53,855 nucleotides of DNA from Candidatus Parcubacteria bacterium (GTDB lineage: Bacteria > Patescibacteriota > Saccharimonadia > Saccharimonadales > Saccharimonadaceae), in assembly GCA_023432475.1 (NCBI GenBank), contig JAEYUN010000011.1:1-53855 (forward strand), given 5' to 3'. The notes beneath the pieces are model-generated. The model did not search any database, had not been told where the DNA came from, and saw only the letters and a list, made by a program, of their open reading frames with translations. The translations under genes and the position numbers were made by a program. Shown one piece after another: positions 1 to 7,590 of this stretch. Each line of letters starts with the position of its first letter. Within the stretch, counting starts at the first letter, position 1.

Positions 1-836
1 CCCTTGAACTCGGACTCAACTTCTTGGACGGTTTTGCCGCGCAGTAGCGCTAATATCTCCAACAGATTAGAAATGCCGGGTTGGCTAGTCTTGTCGTAGT
101 TGACGGACGCTTTGTCATCGGTGGTGGCGCGCATGATTTTTTTCTTGGCCTCGTCAGGGCTGTCGCTTAGGAAAATCACACCAGCGCCAGATTCATCGCT
201 TTTACTCATTTTCTTACTAGGTTCGAGTAGATCTTTGATACGCAGCCCTTGTTCGTTACCAAAAAACTCGTGTTGTTTTGTGACTGGTTCAGGCACAACG
301 AATAGTTCGCCGAATTTGCTGTTCATGCGTTCGGCGATATCGCGGGTAAACTCAAGGTGTTGAGTCTGGTCATCGCCAACCGGTACATACTTAGCACCAT
401 ATAGCAAAATATCTGCCGCCATGAGGACTGGATAGTTAAATAAGCCGGCACTAATCTGCTCGCTACCGACCTTACCCTGTCTATCCTTAAACTGCGTCAT
501 GCGCTCCAGTTGACCCATACCGGTGAAACAATCTAGTATCCATGTCATTTCACTGTGAGCTGGTACGAAACTTTGTCGGTATAGGTTAATACTGTCGTTA
601 TCAAACGGCAGCCCAGCGGCAGCGTAGACCCGTGCATTGTTTAGCACCGAGGCGTATAGCGGTTTGCCGTATTCGACCGGCGTAGTGAAGCTGTGCAGGT
701 CGGGGATGAACATATTGATTTGGTATTCACTCGCATGTTTTTTAGCCATATCGACAATTGGCAACATGGCACCAAAATAATTGCCAATATGCAGGTCATT
801 ATTTGCCCGTATTCCAGTTAAGATAACGTCTTTCAT
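1..836 (-). CDS. trpS: tryptophanyl-tRNA synthetase, 3' end cut by window edge
   Basis: Class I synthetase that charges tRNA-Trp. I translated it by hand from ATG at 836; the frame stays open to base 1, giving about 278 residues, so only the C-terminal part is missing. The HIGH-type motif reads HIGN near residue 17, the ATP/Trp-site motif GDDQTQH is in the middle, and KMSKS is present late in the fragment. It lies downstream of rpsI but is separated by a terminator (883-911). There is no Shine-Dalgarno; a TATAAT box ends 8 bases before ATG, so the mRNA is probably leaderless. Identity is certain. Confidence 0.95.
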   Translation of the reverse strand, partial: MKDVILTGIRANNDLHIGNYFGAMLPIVDMAKKHASEYQINMFIPDLHSFTTPVEYGKPLYASVLNNARVYAAAGLPFDNDSINLYRQSFVPAHSEMTWILDCFTGMGQLERMTQFKDRQGKVGSEQISAGLFNYPVLMAADILLYGAKYVPVGDDQTQHLEFTRDIAERMNSKFGELFVVPEPVTKQHEFFGNEQGLRIKDLLEPSKKMSKSDESGAGVIFLSDSPDEAKKKIMRATTDDKASVNYDKTSQPGISNLLEILALLRGKTVQEVESEFK

Positions 837-844
837 TAATGACT

Positions 845-850
845 ATTATA
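845..850 (-). promoter_or_regulatory. -10 box of trpS, start-proximal
   Basis: TATAAT on the reverse strand, 8 bases before the trpS ATG. The -35 region is weak. With normal geometry, transcription would start one or two bases before the start codon. Confidence 0.5.
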
Positions 851-882
851 GCTCATAAATCGATAATTGAACTGTCACTAAA

Positions 883-911
883 AGAAAAGAACCCTGTAAG
901 AGTTCTTTTCT
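883..911 (-). terminator. intrinsic terminator after rpsI
   Basis: Perfect 10-bp inverted repeat (arms 883-892 and 902-911) with a 9-base loop; the distal arm and following bases are T-rich on the reverse strand. It closes the ribosomal operon before trpS. Confidence 0.75.
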
Positions 912-930
912 GCAAGTTAGTCTTGAAGTC

Positions 931-1332
931 TTAGCGCTTCGAGAACTGTTCGCGCTTGCGAGCCGAACGCAGACCATACTTCTTGCGTTCTTTTTCGCGT
1001 GGATCGCGTTTGAAGTGACCGGCTTTTTTGAGCGAGGCTTTCATAGTTTCGTCCATTTCGCCGATTGCTTTGCTGATAGCCAGCTTGGCAGCGTCAACCT
1101 GACCGCTAGTACCACCACCTTTGATAACCAGGCTGACGTCAAATTCTTTTTGCTTACCGACAAGAGCTAGTGGGTCGGTTAGCTCGGCTAGTTGAGTAGT
1201 GTTGCCGTTGAAATATTCTTCAGCCGGTTTGCCGTTGACAACAATCGCCCCTTTGCCGCCGCTTAGGCGGGCGCGGGCGGTCGCTTCTTTGCGGCGGCCT
1301 AGACCGTAGAAATAGCTATTTGCTTTTGCCAT
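931..1332 (-). CDS. rpsI: 30S ribosomal protein S9 (uS9)
   Basis: 133-residue S9, close to the usual 128-130. The conserved N-terminal YGLGRRKEATARARL segment is present, and the C-terminus ends in the typical basic tail with FSKR, which reaches the ribosomal P-site tRNA. It follows rplM by one base, the classic L13-S9 pair, and is the last gene of the long ribosomal run. A terminator lies just downstream at 883-911. The start is the only ATG matching the family N-terminus. Nothing unusual is seen. Confidence 0.98.
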   Translation of the reverse strand: MAKANSYFYGLGRRKEATARARLSGGKGAIVVNGKPAEEYFNGNTTQLAELTDPLALVGKQKEFDVSLVIKGGGTSGQVDAAKLAISKAIGEMDETMKASLKKAGHFKRDPREKERKKYGLRSARKREQFSKR

Positions 1333-1333
1333 A

Positions 1334-1765
1334 TTACTTTACCTCCAGTTTAACTGGCTTTTGGGCTTCGTGAGTATGCTCTGACCCTGCGAAAACACGC
1401 AGGCGAGCCAAACGCTCGGGAGCTAGTTTGTTCTTTGGAACCATACCGCGGACAGCTTTTTCGATAACCTTAGTGACATCGAGCTCACGAACTTCTTTAA
1501 GGCTGCGCGACTTGATGCCACCCGGGAAACCGCTGTGACGGTAATAGGTTTTGGCTTCTTCTTTGTTGCCGGTGACGATCAGTTTGGCGGCGTTGATAAC
1601 GATAACGTAGTCACCGTCGTCGACATGCGGCGTGAAAGTCGGCTTGTATTTGCCATTTAGACGAGTAGCGATAAAGCTAGCCAGGCGCCCCAGGGGAGCG
1701 TCGGAAGCGTCAACCAGTACCCATTTGCGGTCAATATCGGCAGATTTGAGTGAAAAAGTTTTCAT
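1334..1765 (-). CDS. rplM: 50S ribosomal protein L13 (uL13)
   Basis: 143-residue L13, full length. It shows the expected N-terminal WVLVDASDAPLGRLAS stretch and the YYRHSGFPGG loop, both typical of the family; L13 binds 23S rRNA early in 50S assembly. It sits two bases after rplQ and one base before rpsI, so it is co-transcribed in the order rpoA-rplQ-rplM-rpsI found in many bacteria. No irregularity is visible. Confidence 0.98.
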   Translation of the reverse strand: MKTFSLKSADIDRKWVLVDASDAPLGRLASFIATRLNGKYKPTFTPHVDDGDYVIVINAAKLIVTGNKEEAKTYYRHSGFPGGIKSRSLKEVRELDVTKVIEKAVRGMVPKNKLAPERLARLRVFAGSEHTHEAQKPVKLEVK

Positions 1766-1767
1766 GG

Positions 1768-2211
1768 TTATTTCTCCTCCGCTTTCTTGGCGGTCTTTTT
1801 AGGAGCTTCTTTCGGGGTGGCGGCGGGTTTGTCGGCTTCTTTGACGGCAGATATGTCGTCGACAAAGCTGATTTGGGCTAGCTGAGCATTGTCGCCGACG
1901 CGCAACTTGGTGCGCTTGATGCGCAAGTGACCGCTGGTGCGAACAGTTAACTTCGGTGCGATTTCGTCCACCAGTTTCTGAGCTGCGTCGATAGTCGACA
2001 GGCCGCCAATAACTTGACGACGGTTATGCAGGTCACCCTTTTTAGCTTTGGTGATGAGTCCTTCGACATAAGGCAAGACTTCTTTAGCTTTTGGCAAAGT
2101 CGTCTCGATAGTGCCGTAGGTCACCAAGCTAGTAGCCAAACCCTTGATAAGAGCCCGGCGAGGGCCAGCTTCGCGGCGGAATTTACGTCCTTTATATCCG
2201 TGTCGGTGCAT
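1768..2211 (-). CDS. rplQ: 50S ribosomal protein L17 (bL17)
   Basis: 147-residue L17 starting MHRHGYKGRKFRREAGPRRA, the family signature. The conserved core covers roughly residues 1-115; beyond it is a Lys/Ala/Pro-rich tail ending KKAEEK, longer than in E. coli and probably disordered. The gene follows rpoA with a 3-base gap, the standard alpha operon arrangement. L17 sits near the exit-tunnel side of the large subunit. Identity is certain; the function of the tail is unknown. Confidence 0.97.
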   Translation of the reverse strand: MHRHGYKGRKFRREAGPRRALIKGLATSLVTYGTIETTLPKAKEVLPYVEGLITKAKKGDLHNRRQVIGGLSTIDAAQKLVDEIAPKLTVRTSGHLRIKRTKLRVGDNAQLAQISFVDDISAVKEADKPAATPKEAPKKTAKKAEEK

Positions 2212-2214
2212 AAA

Positions 2215-3138
2215 CTAGAACTCCATCTCCGCTAGGGCGTCCTTGACCTCGTCAAGCGCTTTGCTACCAAAGCCCTTCAGTTCACGCAAATCTGATTCAC
2301 TTAAAGTAACCAGGTCATTAATGGTGCGGATGTCGTTGTTAATAAGCGCGTTGGTAGTGCGAGCGCTGAGATTCAGCTCTTCGATAGGCATCATCAGCTT
2401 ATTAGCACTGTCACTATCGTTACCGACCAGGCTTGGAGCGGCTTCGATAGTGGTCGAGCCGGCCAGGGCCGTGTATTGGTTAACCAATATAGCGGCGGCT
2501 TCTTCGAAAGCGTCTTTTGGTGTCATCGAACCGTCGGTATCGATGGTGAGCAGCAGCTTGTCGAGGTTGGTGATTTGACCGACGCGGGTGTTTTCAACCT
2601 TGTAACGAACACGCTGAACCGGGCTGAAGAAAGCGTCAAGGGCAATCATATCACTGTGAATACGCTTGTTGCTGGATTCTTCAATAGTGCGGTAACCACG
2701 ACCGGTCTCAACGACCAGGTGGATTTTAACGCTAGCTTTAGGATCGTCGATAGTACAGATAACGGCTTCTGGGTTAATTACCTCAACGTCAGCCGTCAAC
2801 TTAATATCGCCAGCCGTAACTGCACCAGCACCTTTTTTCTCCAAAGTCAGCTCAACCGGTTCGTCACTAGCGGAACGCAAGTGAACCCCTTTGAGGTTTA
2901 GCATGATATCGACGACATCTTCTTTAACACCTTTAATAGTGGTGAATTCGTGGGTGACACCTTCAACGCGAAACGCAGTGAAAGCAGCACCAGCTATGCT
3001 AGACAGTAAGACGCGGCGAAGGCTATTGCCCAGTGTCATACCATATCCAGCGTGCAATGGTTCTACAACAAAGGTAGCACTGGTGGCATTGTGCTCGTCA
3101 ATGCGAGCGAGTGTTGGGTTGTGAATTGCTTGTGACAT
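2215..3138 (-). CDS. rpoA: RNA polymerase subunit alpha
   Basis: 307-residue alpha subunit. The N-terminal dimerisation domain carries GYGMTLGNSLRRVLLSS, the segment that contacts beta and beta'. A short linker leads to the C-terminal domain (about residues 245-307) with helix-hairpin-helix residues LSARTTNAL and LKGFGSKALDEV, which bind UP elements and activators. The start was moved from an upstream in-frame ATG (3174) to ATG 3138, which has AAAAGGAAGG about 8 bases upstream and matches the family N-terminus. It lies between rpsD and rplQ. Confidence 0.97.
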   Translation of the reverse strand: MSQAIHNPTLARIDEHNATSATFVVEPLHAGYGMTLGNSLRRVLLSSIAGAAFTAFRVEGVTHEFTTIKGVKEDVVDIMLNLKGVHLRSASDEPVELTLEKKGAGAVTAGDIKLTADVEVINPEAVICTIDDPKASVKIHLVVETGRGYRTIEESSNKRIHSDMIALDAFFSPVQRVRYKVENTRVGQITNLDKLLLTIDTDGSMTPKDAFEEAAAILVNQYTALAGSTTIEAAPSLVGNDSDSANKLMMPIEELNLSARTTNALINNDIRTINDLVTLSESDLRELKGFGSKALDEVKDALAEMEF

Positions 3139-3154
3139 CTCTTTAGCCTTCCTT

Positions 3155-3772
3155 TTAGCGTGAGTAGTACTCAACGATTAGTTGTTCGTTAATATCCGCT
3201 TCGGCATCTGCACGAGTTGGCAGGCCGGTTATCGTGATAGTCATTTTTTTCGGGTCGCTCTTGAACCAGCCGAACGTCGGTTGGTTAGCGTCTTTAATAA
3301 CCTCATCTAGACCCGAGAAGTACCCGCTTTTAGTGCTTTTAGGACGAACTGTTAGCACGTCGCCAGCTTTTAGGCGAATTGACGGAATGTCGACGCGGCG
3401 GCCGTTCAACATAAAATGGCCGTGCCCAACCAGTTGGCGGGCAGCTCGTCGGCTCAGGGCAAACCCAGAGCGGTAAACGACATTGTCCAAGCGACGCTCG
3501 AGTAGTTGCAGCAGATTCTCGCCTGATTTGCCTTCCTGGCGGGTGGCTTCTTTCATAAGCAGGGAGAATTGTTTTTCCAGTAGGCCGTATAGACGACGAA
3601 CTTTCTGCTTTTCGCGTAACTGCTGGGCGTACATACTAACCTTACCTTGGCGGTCTCGGCTGTGTTGACCAGGTATACCGCTTTTGCGGGCCATGATTTT
3701 GTGCGCTTTAGGGTGTAGGGCGTAGCCCTCCCGACGACTTTGCTTAACAATAGGGTCGCGATCTCGTGCCAT
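3155..3772 (-). CDS. rpsD: 30S ribosomal protein S4 (uS4), cysteine-free form
   Basis: 205-residue S4, a primary 16S rRNA binder and assembly nucleator. The S4 RNA-binding domain spans roughly residues 95-160 (LERRLDNVVYRSGFA, then GHGHFMLNGRRVDIPS). The N-terminal region that forms a Cys4 zinc site in C+ S4 proteins has no cysteine here (DPIVKQSRREGYALH), so this is a zinc-independent form. The start ATG 3772 has AAGGAGAGG upstream and overlaps the end region of rpsK; a longer in-frame extension to 3811 would run inside rpsK and is not used. Confidence 0.97.
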   Translation of the reverse strand: MARDRDPIVKQSRREGYALHPKAHKIMARKSGIPGQHSRDRQGKVSMYAQQLREKQKVRRLYGLLEKQFSLLMKEATRQEGKSGENLLQLLERRLDNVVYRSGFALSRRAARQLVGHGHFMLNGRRVDIPSIRLKAGDVLTVRPKSTKSGYFSGLDEVIKDANQPTFGWFKSDPKKMTITITGLPTRADAEADINEQLIVEYYSR

Positions 3773-3773
3773 A

Positions 3774-4184
3774 TTAGCCTCTCCTTGCCTTTGGTGGACG
3801 CGTGCCGCCATGTGGTATGCCGGTTACGTCTTTAATACTGTCGATAGCAATGTCAAAGCTCTGCATACTACGGATAGCAGCGTCGCGGCCTAGGCCAACG
3901 CCTTTAACGAAAACATCTACTTTGCTGAGGCCAAATTGACTTTTAGCGATTTCGGCGGCTTTTTCGCTGGCGACTTGCGCGGCATAAGCGGTGCCTTTTT
4001 TGCTACCCTTAAAACCACAGGCGCCAGCGCTAGATTGCGACAAAACATTACCTTTGGTATCTGTGAATGAAACGATCGTATTATTAAATGTTGCCAAGAT
4101 ATGCAACTGACCAGTCGGGACCGATCGGCGCTGCTTTTTCTTGGTCGTCGCTTTAGCGACTGGACTTGAAACTGTATCTGCCAT
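3774..4184 (-). CDS. rpsK: 30S ribosomal protein S11 (uS11)
   Basis: 136-residue S11 with the family motifs LHILATFNNTIVSFTDTKGN and GRDAAIRSM, ending with the usual basic tail THGGTRPPKARRG-like sequence (here IPHGGTRPPKARRG). S11 lines the mRNA exit platform of the 30S subunit. A short Ser/Thr/Lys-rich N-terminal lead of about 20 residues precedes the core. It lies between rpsM (16-base gap upstream) and rpsD, the normal alpha-operon order. Confidence 0.97.
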   Translation of the reverse strand: MADTVSSPVAKATTKKKQRRSVPTGQLHILATFNNTIVSFTDTKGNVLSQSSAGACGFKGSKKGTAYAAQVASEKAAEIAKSQFGLSKVDVFVKGVGLGRDAAIRSMQSFDIAIDSIKDVTGIPHGGTRPPKARRG

Positions 4185-4199
4185 ATATCAATCCTTATT

Positions 4200-4586
4200 T
4201 TAAGTCTTAGTTGCTGCCTTAGGTTGAGCGCCACCAACGGCAATACGTTTGCCACGGCGGGTACGGGCGTTGGTACGTGTGCGCTGCCCTCGACTAGGCA
4301 GGTTGTTTTTGTGGCGAACACCACGGTAACTCTGAATATCTTTCAAGCGTTTGATGTTATTGGCGACAACACGTTGCAGGTCACCCTCAACAACATAGTT
4401 AGCGTCCACTTCATCGCGTATAGCTTTGAGTTCGCCTTCAGTCAGGTCTTTGACGCGAGTAGTCGGATCGACTTGAGTGGCTTCCAATATGGCCGCCGAA
4501 TGTTTCGGACCGACGCCGTATATGTAAGTCAAGGCGACATGGACCTGCTTTTCGTTCGGAATATCAACGTTAGCAATACGGGCCAT
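4200..4586 (-). CDS. rpsM: 30S ribosomal protein S13 (uS13)
   Basis: 128-residue S13. The start MARIANVDIPNEKQVHVALT and the C-terminal RGVRHKNNLPSRGQRTRTNA segment are diagnostic; the tail contacts tRNAs in the A and P sites and the head bridges to L5. Its ATG (4586) follows the rpmJ stop by two bases, with GAGGCAAGG upstream as the ribosome-binding site. The order infA-rpmJ-rpsM-rpsK-rpsD-rpoA is ancestral. Confidence 0.98.
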   Translation of the reverse strand: MARIANVDIPNEKQVHVALTYIYGVGPKHSAAILEATQVDPTTRVKDLTEGELKAIRDEVDANYVVEGDLQRVVANNIKRLKDIQSYRGVRHKNNLPSRGQRTRTNARTRRGKRIAVGGAQPKAATKT

Positions 4587-4588
4587 AT

Positions 4589-4705
4589 TTAACCTTGCCT
4601 CTGCTTGTTCTTGGGTTTCTTTTTGTTGATGACATAGAGCCGCCCTTTGCGGCGGACAATAATATCATCGGGACTGATTTTTTTGACACTGGCTCGGACT
4701 TTCAC
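4589..4705 (-). CDS. rpmJ: 50S ribosomal protein L36 (bL36), zinc-free form
   Basis: A 38-residue gene, starting with GTG at 4705 and preceded by GGGGAG. The start MKVRASVKKI and the end KQRQG are exactly the L36 ends. The canonical zinc ribbon ligands (Cys11, Cys14, Cys27 and His32) are all replaced: the first pair reads SPDD, the later positions are Asn and Lys. So this is a zinc-independent C- type L36. It lies between infA and rpsM as expected. Identity is certain from both ends and position. Confidence 0.95.
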   Translation of the reverse strand: MKVRASVKKISPDDIIVRRKGRLYVINKKKPKNKQRQG

Positions 4706-4728
4706 GAGACGTATCTCCCCTAGTTAGT

Positions 4729-4977
4729 TTAATGATTTTGAGCGTTAGGCCGCTCATCCTTAAGTCGGAAGCTGATTCTGCCCTTTGTAAGATCGTAAGG
4801 GGTTAACTCGACTTCGACTTTATCGCCCGGCACCAACCGTATGTAGTGCTTGCGCATCTTCCCTGACACGTGAGCGATTATCATATGACCGTTCTCGAGT
4901 TCGACACGAAACTGAGCATTAGGCAGTGCTTCTACTACCTTACCCTGCAGTTTGATGACTTCCTTGTTTGCGGACAT
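4729..4977 (-). CDS. infA: translation initiation factor IF-1
   Basis: 82-residue IF-1, an OB-fold protein that occupies the 30S A site during initiation. Core motifs are VIKLQGKVVEALPNAQFRVEL, GHMIIAHVSGKMRKHYIR and GDKVEVELTPYDLTKGRI; a short extra tail follows. It stands upstream of rpmJ by 23 bases. An extended -10 promoter at 5076-5105 lies about 100 bases upstream, so infA to rpsI may be transcribed separately from secY. Confidence 0.97.
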   Translation of the reverse strand: MSANKEVIKLQGKVVEALPNAQFRVELENGHMIIAHVSGKMRKHYIRLVPGDKVEVELTPYDLTKGRISFRLKDERPNAQNH

Positions 4978-5075
4978 AAGTTACAAACGTACATTGTACA
5001 TTAAAATTAACAGCGTGTAAACAGATAAGAGCAACTTTCTTCAAATTGCTTGAAGGACTTAGTTGAATTAGTACT

Positions 5076-5105
5076 ATTTTACCATATTGGGCACTTTGTA
5101 AACAA
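5076..5105 (-). promoter_or_regulatory. putative promoter of infA
   Basis: Reverse strand: TGG followed by TAAAAT (-10 at 5076-5081) with a poor TTGTTT-like -35 at 18 bases. The same TGG-TAAAAT form occurs in the rplC promoter. It would give an infA leader of roughly 90 bases. Confidence 0.45.
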
Positions 5106-5128
5106 TAAATTAGTGCTGAGCTAATAAA

Positions 5129-5166
5129 GCGAACACCCGCCCCCTGACCAGCGGGAGCGGTGTCGC
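5129..5166 (-). terminator. hairpin terminator of the 107-residue orphan gene
   Basis: Outer arms 5129-5137 and 5159-5166 (one bulge) enclose a second CCCGC/GCGGG stem; TTTATTAG follows on the reverse strand. It lies directly after the stop of the gene at 5180. Confidence 0.6.
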
Positions 5167-5179
5167 TCGACCGGTCCGG

Positions 5180-5503
5180 TCAGGTAGCGGGATTGATGTC
5201 GAGCACATAGCCTAAGCCGTGCTCGATGGCGATGGCAGGAAGCATCTTTTTGGCAAGCTTAGCGTGGTTTTTGGCGGACGCCAATCTCTCCTCACGCGTA
5301 AAGTTACCGTATTTCATGCCATCTTTCGTCATGGACCTCAGCCAGTTAGCTGCCTCTGACTCATGTCCACGGCGGATTGCTTCAATGACTCGAGGGTCGC
5401 TCACACGACCGTGCTCATCGGTAAACCACTGGTGAGCATGGAAGGTAACATCCCTCTTGAGAGCTTCTTGCTGAAGCCTCTCCAAACTCCAACGTTTAGC
5501 CAT
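5180..5503 (-). CDS. orphan 107-residue protein between secY and infA
   Basis: I do not recognise this protein. It is soluble, mixed-charge and predicted mostly helical, with a His/Trp-rich N-terminal part (FHAHQWF) and a Lys-rich helix (KNHAKLAKKMLPAIA) near the end; no signal peptide or membrane segment. It stands where adk and map sit in many bacteria but resembles neither. It is an independent unit: TTGATT-N17-TATAAT (5510-5538) ends exactly 6 bases before ATG, so its mRNA should begin at the start codon, and a hairpin (5129-5166) follows the stop. Confidence 0.75.
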   Translation of the reverse strand: MAKRWSLERLQQEALKRDVTFHAHQWFTDEHGRVSDPRVIEAIRRGHESEAANWLRSMTKDGMKYGNFTREERLASAKNHAKLAKKMLPAIAIEHGLGYVLDINPAT

Positions 5504-5509
5504 ATAGAT

Positions 5510-5538
5510 ATTATATAATTTAATAAACGCGAAATCAA
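5510..5538 (-). promoter_or_regulatory. strong promoter giving a leaderless mRNA
   Basis: Reverse strand TTGATT (5533-5538), 17-base spacer, TATAAT (5510-5515), then 6 bases, then ATG at 5503. By standard geometry +1 is the A of ATG. The -35 overlaps the secY stop region. Confidence 0.65.
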
Positions 5539-6962
5539 TAGTTGTCGTACGTAACCATCAGGGCGCGAGAGTTGACTTGGCGCAGGGTTTCAATGGCTAC
5601 TGAGACCACGATAAGTAGTCCGGTACCGCCAATGGCTAAGTTGGCTGCGTTGATACCCATTTGGGCAAAGATATACTCGAAGGCGAATGGCAACACGGCA
5701 ATCAGACCAAGCGCCAAAGAACCAAACAACGTTAAGCGGTTAACTGTGGTTGAGAGATATTTCTCAGTTTGCGGTCCTGGGCGAATACCCTCTATGAAAC
5801 CGCCTTGTTTTTGCAGACTTTCACTGATCTCGCTACTGTTGAATACTATGCCGGTGTAAAAGTAAGTAAACAGCACCACCAAAAGGAAGTATGTCGCAGG
5901 ATATATAAAGACTGTCCAGTCGGTGTTTGTCAGGTAAGTCGTGGCAGTTGGAGTTTGGAACCAGTTAACCAAGTTTTCGCCCAGACTGACCATATTGGGA
6001 TTGTCCTGCATGGTACGCAATAATTGCCCGACAAAGGCCGGCAGAGCCAGAAAGGCGACGGCGAATATAACCGGTATTACCCCGGCAGTGATAATTTTGA
6101 CTGGCAGAATGCTCTTAACACCCGAGTAGGCCGTATTACCGTGAACACGTTTGGCGTAGTTGATAGTTATGATACGCTGAGCTTCATTAATCTTAACCAG
6201 CAAATATAACACCAGTAAGCCGACCGCCAAAATGCCAAGTATCACCCAGAAAGCCACAGCATTGACGGGAACCGTAAACCAGTTAAATACGTGCAACATG
6301 TCAGCCTCGCTGCCAACAGTAACTAGCGAGCTCCAGACAGTCGAAAAAGTACTCGGCAACTGGGCAATAATACCGGCGAAAATCAGTAACGAGATACCGT
6401 TACCAATACCCTTTTCTGTAATTAACTCCCCTAACCACATCATGATGACCGCACCAGCCGTCATAGCGGTAACGGAAAGTACCCACTCAAACGGCGAAGT
6501 AGCGTCGAGCACGGCGGTATTGCCGGCGAGAACGGTTTGTCTAATAATCATGATAAAAGCAATCGACTGGAGCACTGCTAGAGGTACCGTAATCATACGG
6601 GTCCACTGGTTGATTTTCCGACGGCCAGATTCACCGTCCTTGTGAAGCTCTTCTAGGCGGGGTATAGCTTTAGTCAACAGCTGAGTGATAACCGAAGCGG
6701 TTATATATGGGCTGAGACCTACTAAAACTATACTCAAGCTCGCCAAAGCGCCACCAGTAAGCAGGTTCATGAAGCCGCCCAGGTCAGTCGAGCCAATAGC
6801 GGTATCGATAATTTGGCGCAGCGTAGTCGGTTCGGCAAGAGGAACCGGAATCTGACTTAGAAAACGGAACACCACTACCAAGCCAAGTACCGTGCCGATG
6901 CGCTTTAGCATGTCACGGTTTTTCAACGAACGAAAAATGTTCTTCCAGTTCATAAAGTTCAA
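5535..6962 (-). CDS. secY: preprotein translocase subunit SecY
   Basis: 475-residue SecY, the channel of the Sec translocon in the cytoplasmic membrane. About ten hydrophobic segments are present; recognisable pieces are LVGLSPYITASVITQLL (TM2 region), EKGIGNGISLLIFAGI (TM5 region), and TAGVIPVIFA and GFIEGIRPGPQTEKYL further on. The TTG at 6962 is preferred as start because AGAAGG lies 5 bases upstream, whereas the next ATG (6953) is too far from it. A terminator separates it from rplO, and it has its own promoter (6986-7015). Confidence 0.96.
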   Translation of the reverse strand: MNFMNWKNIFRSLKNRDMLKRIGTVLGLVVVFRFLSQIPVPLAEPTTLRQIIDTAIGSTDLGGFMNLLTGGALASLSIVLVGLSPYITASVITQLLTKAIPRLEELHKDGESGRRKINQWTRMITVPLAVLQSIAFIMIIRQTVLAGNTAVLDATSPFEWVLSVTAMTAGAVIMMWLGELITEKGIGNGISLLIFAGIIAQLPSTFSTVWSSLVTVGSEADMLHVFNWFTVPVNAVAFWVILGILAVGLLVLYLLVKINEAQRIITINYAKRVHGNTAYSGVKSILPVKIITAGVIPVIFAVAFLALPAFVGQLLRTMQDNPNMVSLGENLVNWFQTPTATTYLTNTDWTVFIYPATYFLLVVLFTYFYTGIVFNSSEISESLQKQGGFIEGIRPGPQTEKYLSTTVNRLTLFGSLALGLIAVLPFAFEYIFAQMGINAANLAIGGTGLLIVVSVAIETLRQVNSRALMVTYDNY

Positions 6963-6985
6963 TAAGCCCTTCTTTTACTCATAAT

Positions 6986-7015
6986 AGATTACCAGTTATT
7001 GCAGTGTTTTGTCCA
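6986..7015 (-). promoter_or_regulatory. putative promoter of secY
   Basis: Reverse strand TGGACA (7010-7015), 18 bases, TAATCT (6986-6991) preceded by TGG. It lies between the rplO terminator and secY. Confidence 0.45.
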
Positions 7016-7024
7016 GGGAGATGC

Positions 7025-7062
7025 TATTAATAAAGCACTCCGCGAAGAGTGCCTTATTAATA
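7025..7062 (-). terminator. hairpin between rplO and secY
   Basis: Near-perfect inverted repeat of about 16 bp (7025-7040 and 7047-7062) with a CGCGAA-type loop and T-rich distal arm. It follows the rplO stop and would partly or fully end spc-operon transcription before secY. Confidence 0.7.
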
Positions 7063-7086
7063 AGTAGCCTTTTAAAAACCTTGAGC

Positions 7087-7590
7087 TTATTTTTCTGCAG
7101 CGTTTTTTTCGGCTTTATCGATCTTTTTCAGGTTTTGACTAGCTGGGAGCTCGGCAACCGGCACGCTCTCAAACTTACCGCCTGCTTTTTCTATCTGTTT
7201 GATAGCCCCGGTACTAGCAGACTGGACTTTTATGACAGCCTTGCCGCTATATTCACCGCGAGCGATAATCTTAACGGTATGATACGGCGTAGCTATCAAA
7301 CCGGCGTCGTATAGCTTGGTCGAGTCAATTGTAGCGCCTTTTACTTCGTTCAGTTGACCAGTGTATACTACTTGAGCCTTGGCTCGAAGACTACGAAAGC
7401 CACGCTTTTTCGGAATACGCTGAACCAATACGCCTTGGCCGCCCATGAAAGTAGAGCCAAACTTCTTACCAGTGCGTGAGCCTTGGCCTTTGGTGCCACG
7501 ACCGGCAGTTTTACCCTGACCGGCAGCTATACCACGCCCAACACGTTTGCGGCTCTTGTTAGCAGTAAGGTTTAATTCGTTGTACTTCAT
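7087..7590 (-). CDS. rplO: 50S ribosomal protein L15 (uL15)
   Basis: 167-residue L15. The N-terminal RKRVGRGIAAGQGKTAGRGTKGQ glycine-rich arm is characteristic (motif RVGRGIAAGQGKTAGRG). The C-terminal globular part is followed by an extra Lys/Ala-rich tail of about 20 residues. Its ATG overlaps the rpsE stop by one base (TAATG), so no rpmD (L30) gene fits between S5 and L15. A strong hairpin follows. Confidence 0.97.
   Translation of the reverse strand: MKYNELNLTANKSRKRVGRGIAAGQGKTAGRGTKGQGSRTGKKFGSTFMGGQGVLVQRIPKKRGFRSLRAKAQVVYTGQLNEVKGATIDSTKLYDAGLIATPYHTVKIIARGEYSGKAVIKVQSASTGAIKQIEKAGGKFESVPVAELPASQNLKKIDKAEKNAAEK

Noticed and set aside
7..363. Forward-strand frame of 87 codons near the left end
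   Set aside because: It lies opposite trpS, whose reverse-strand frame has HIGN, GDDQTQH and KMSKS motifs.
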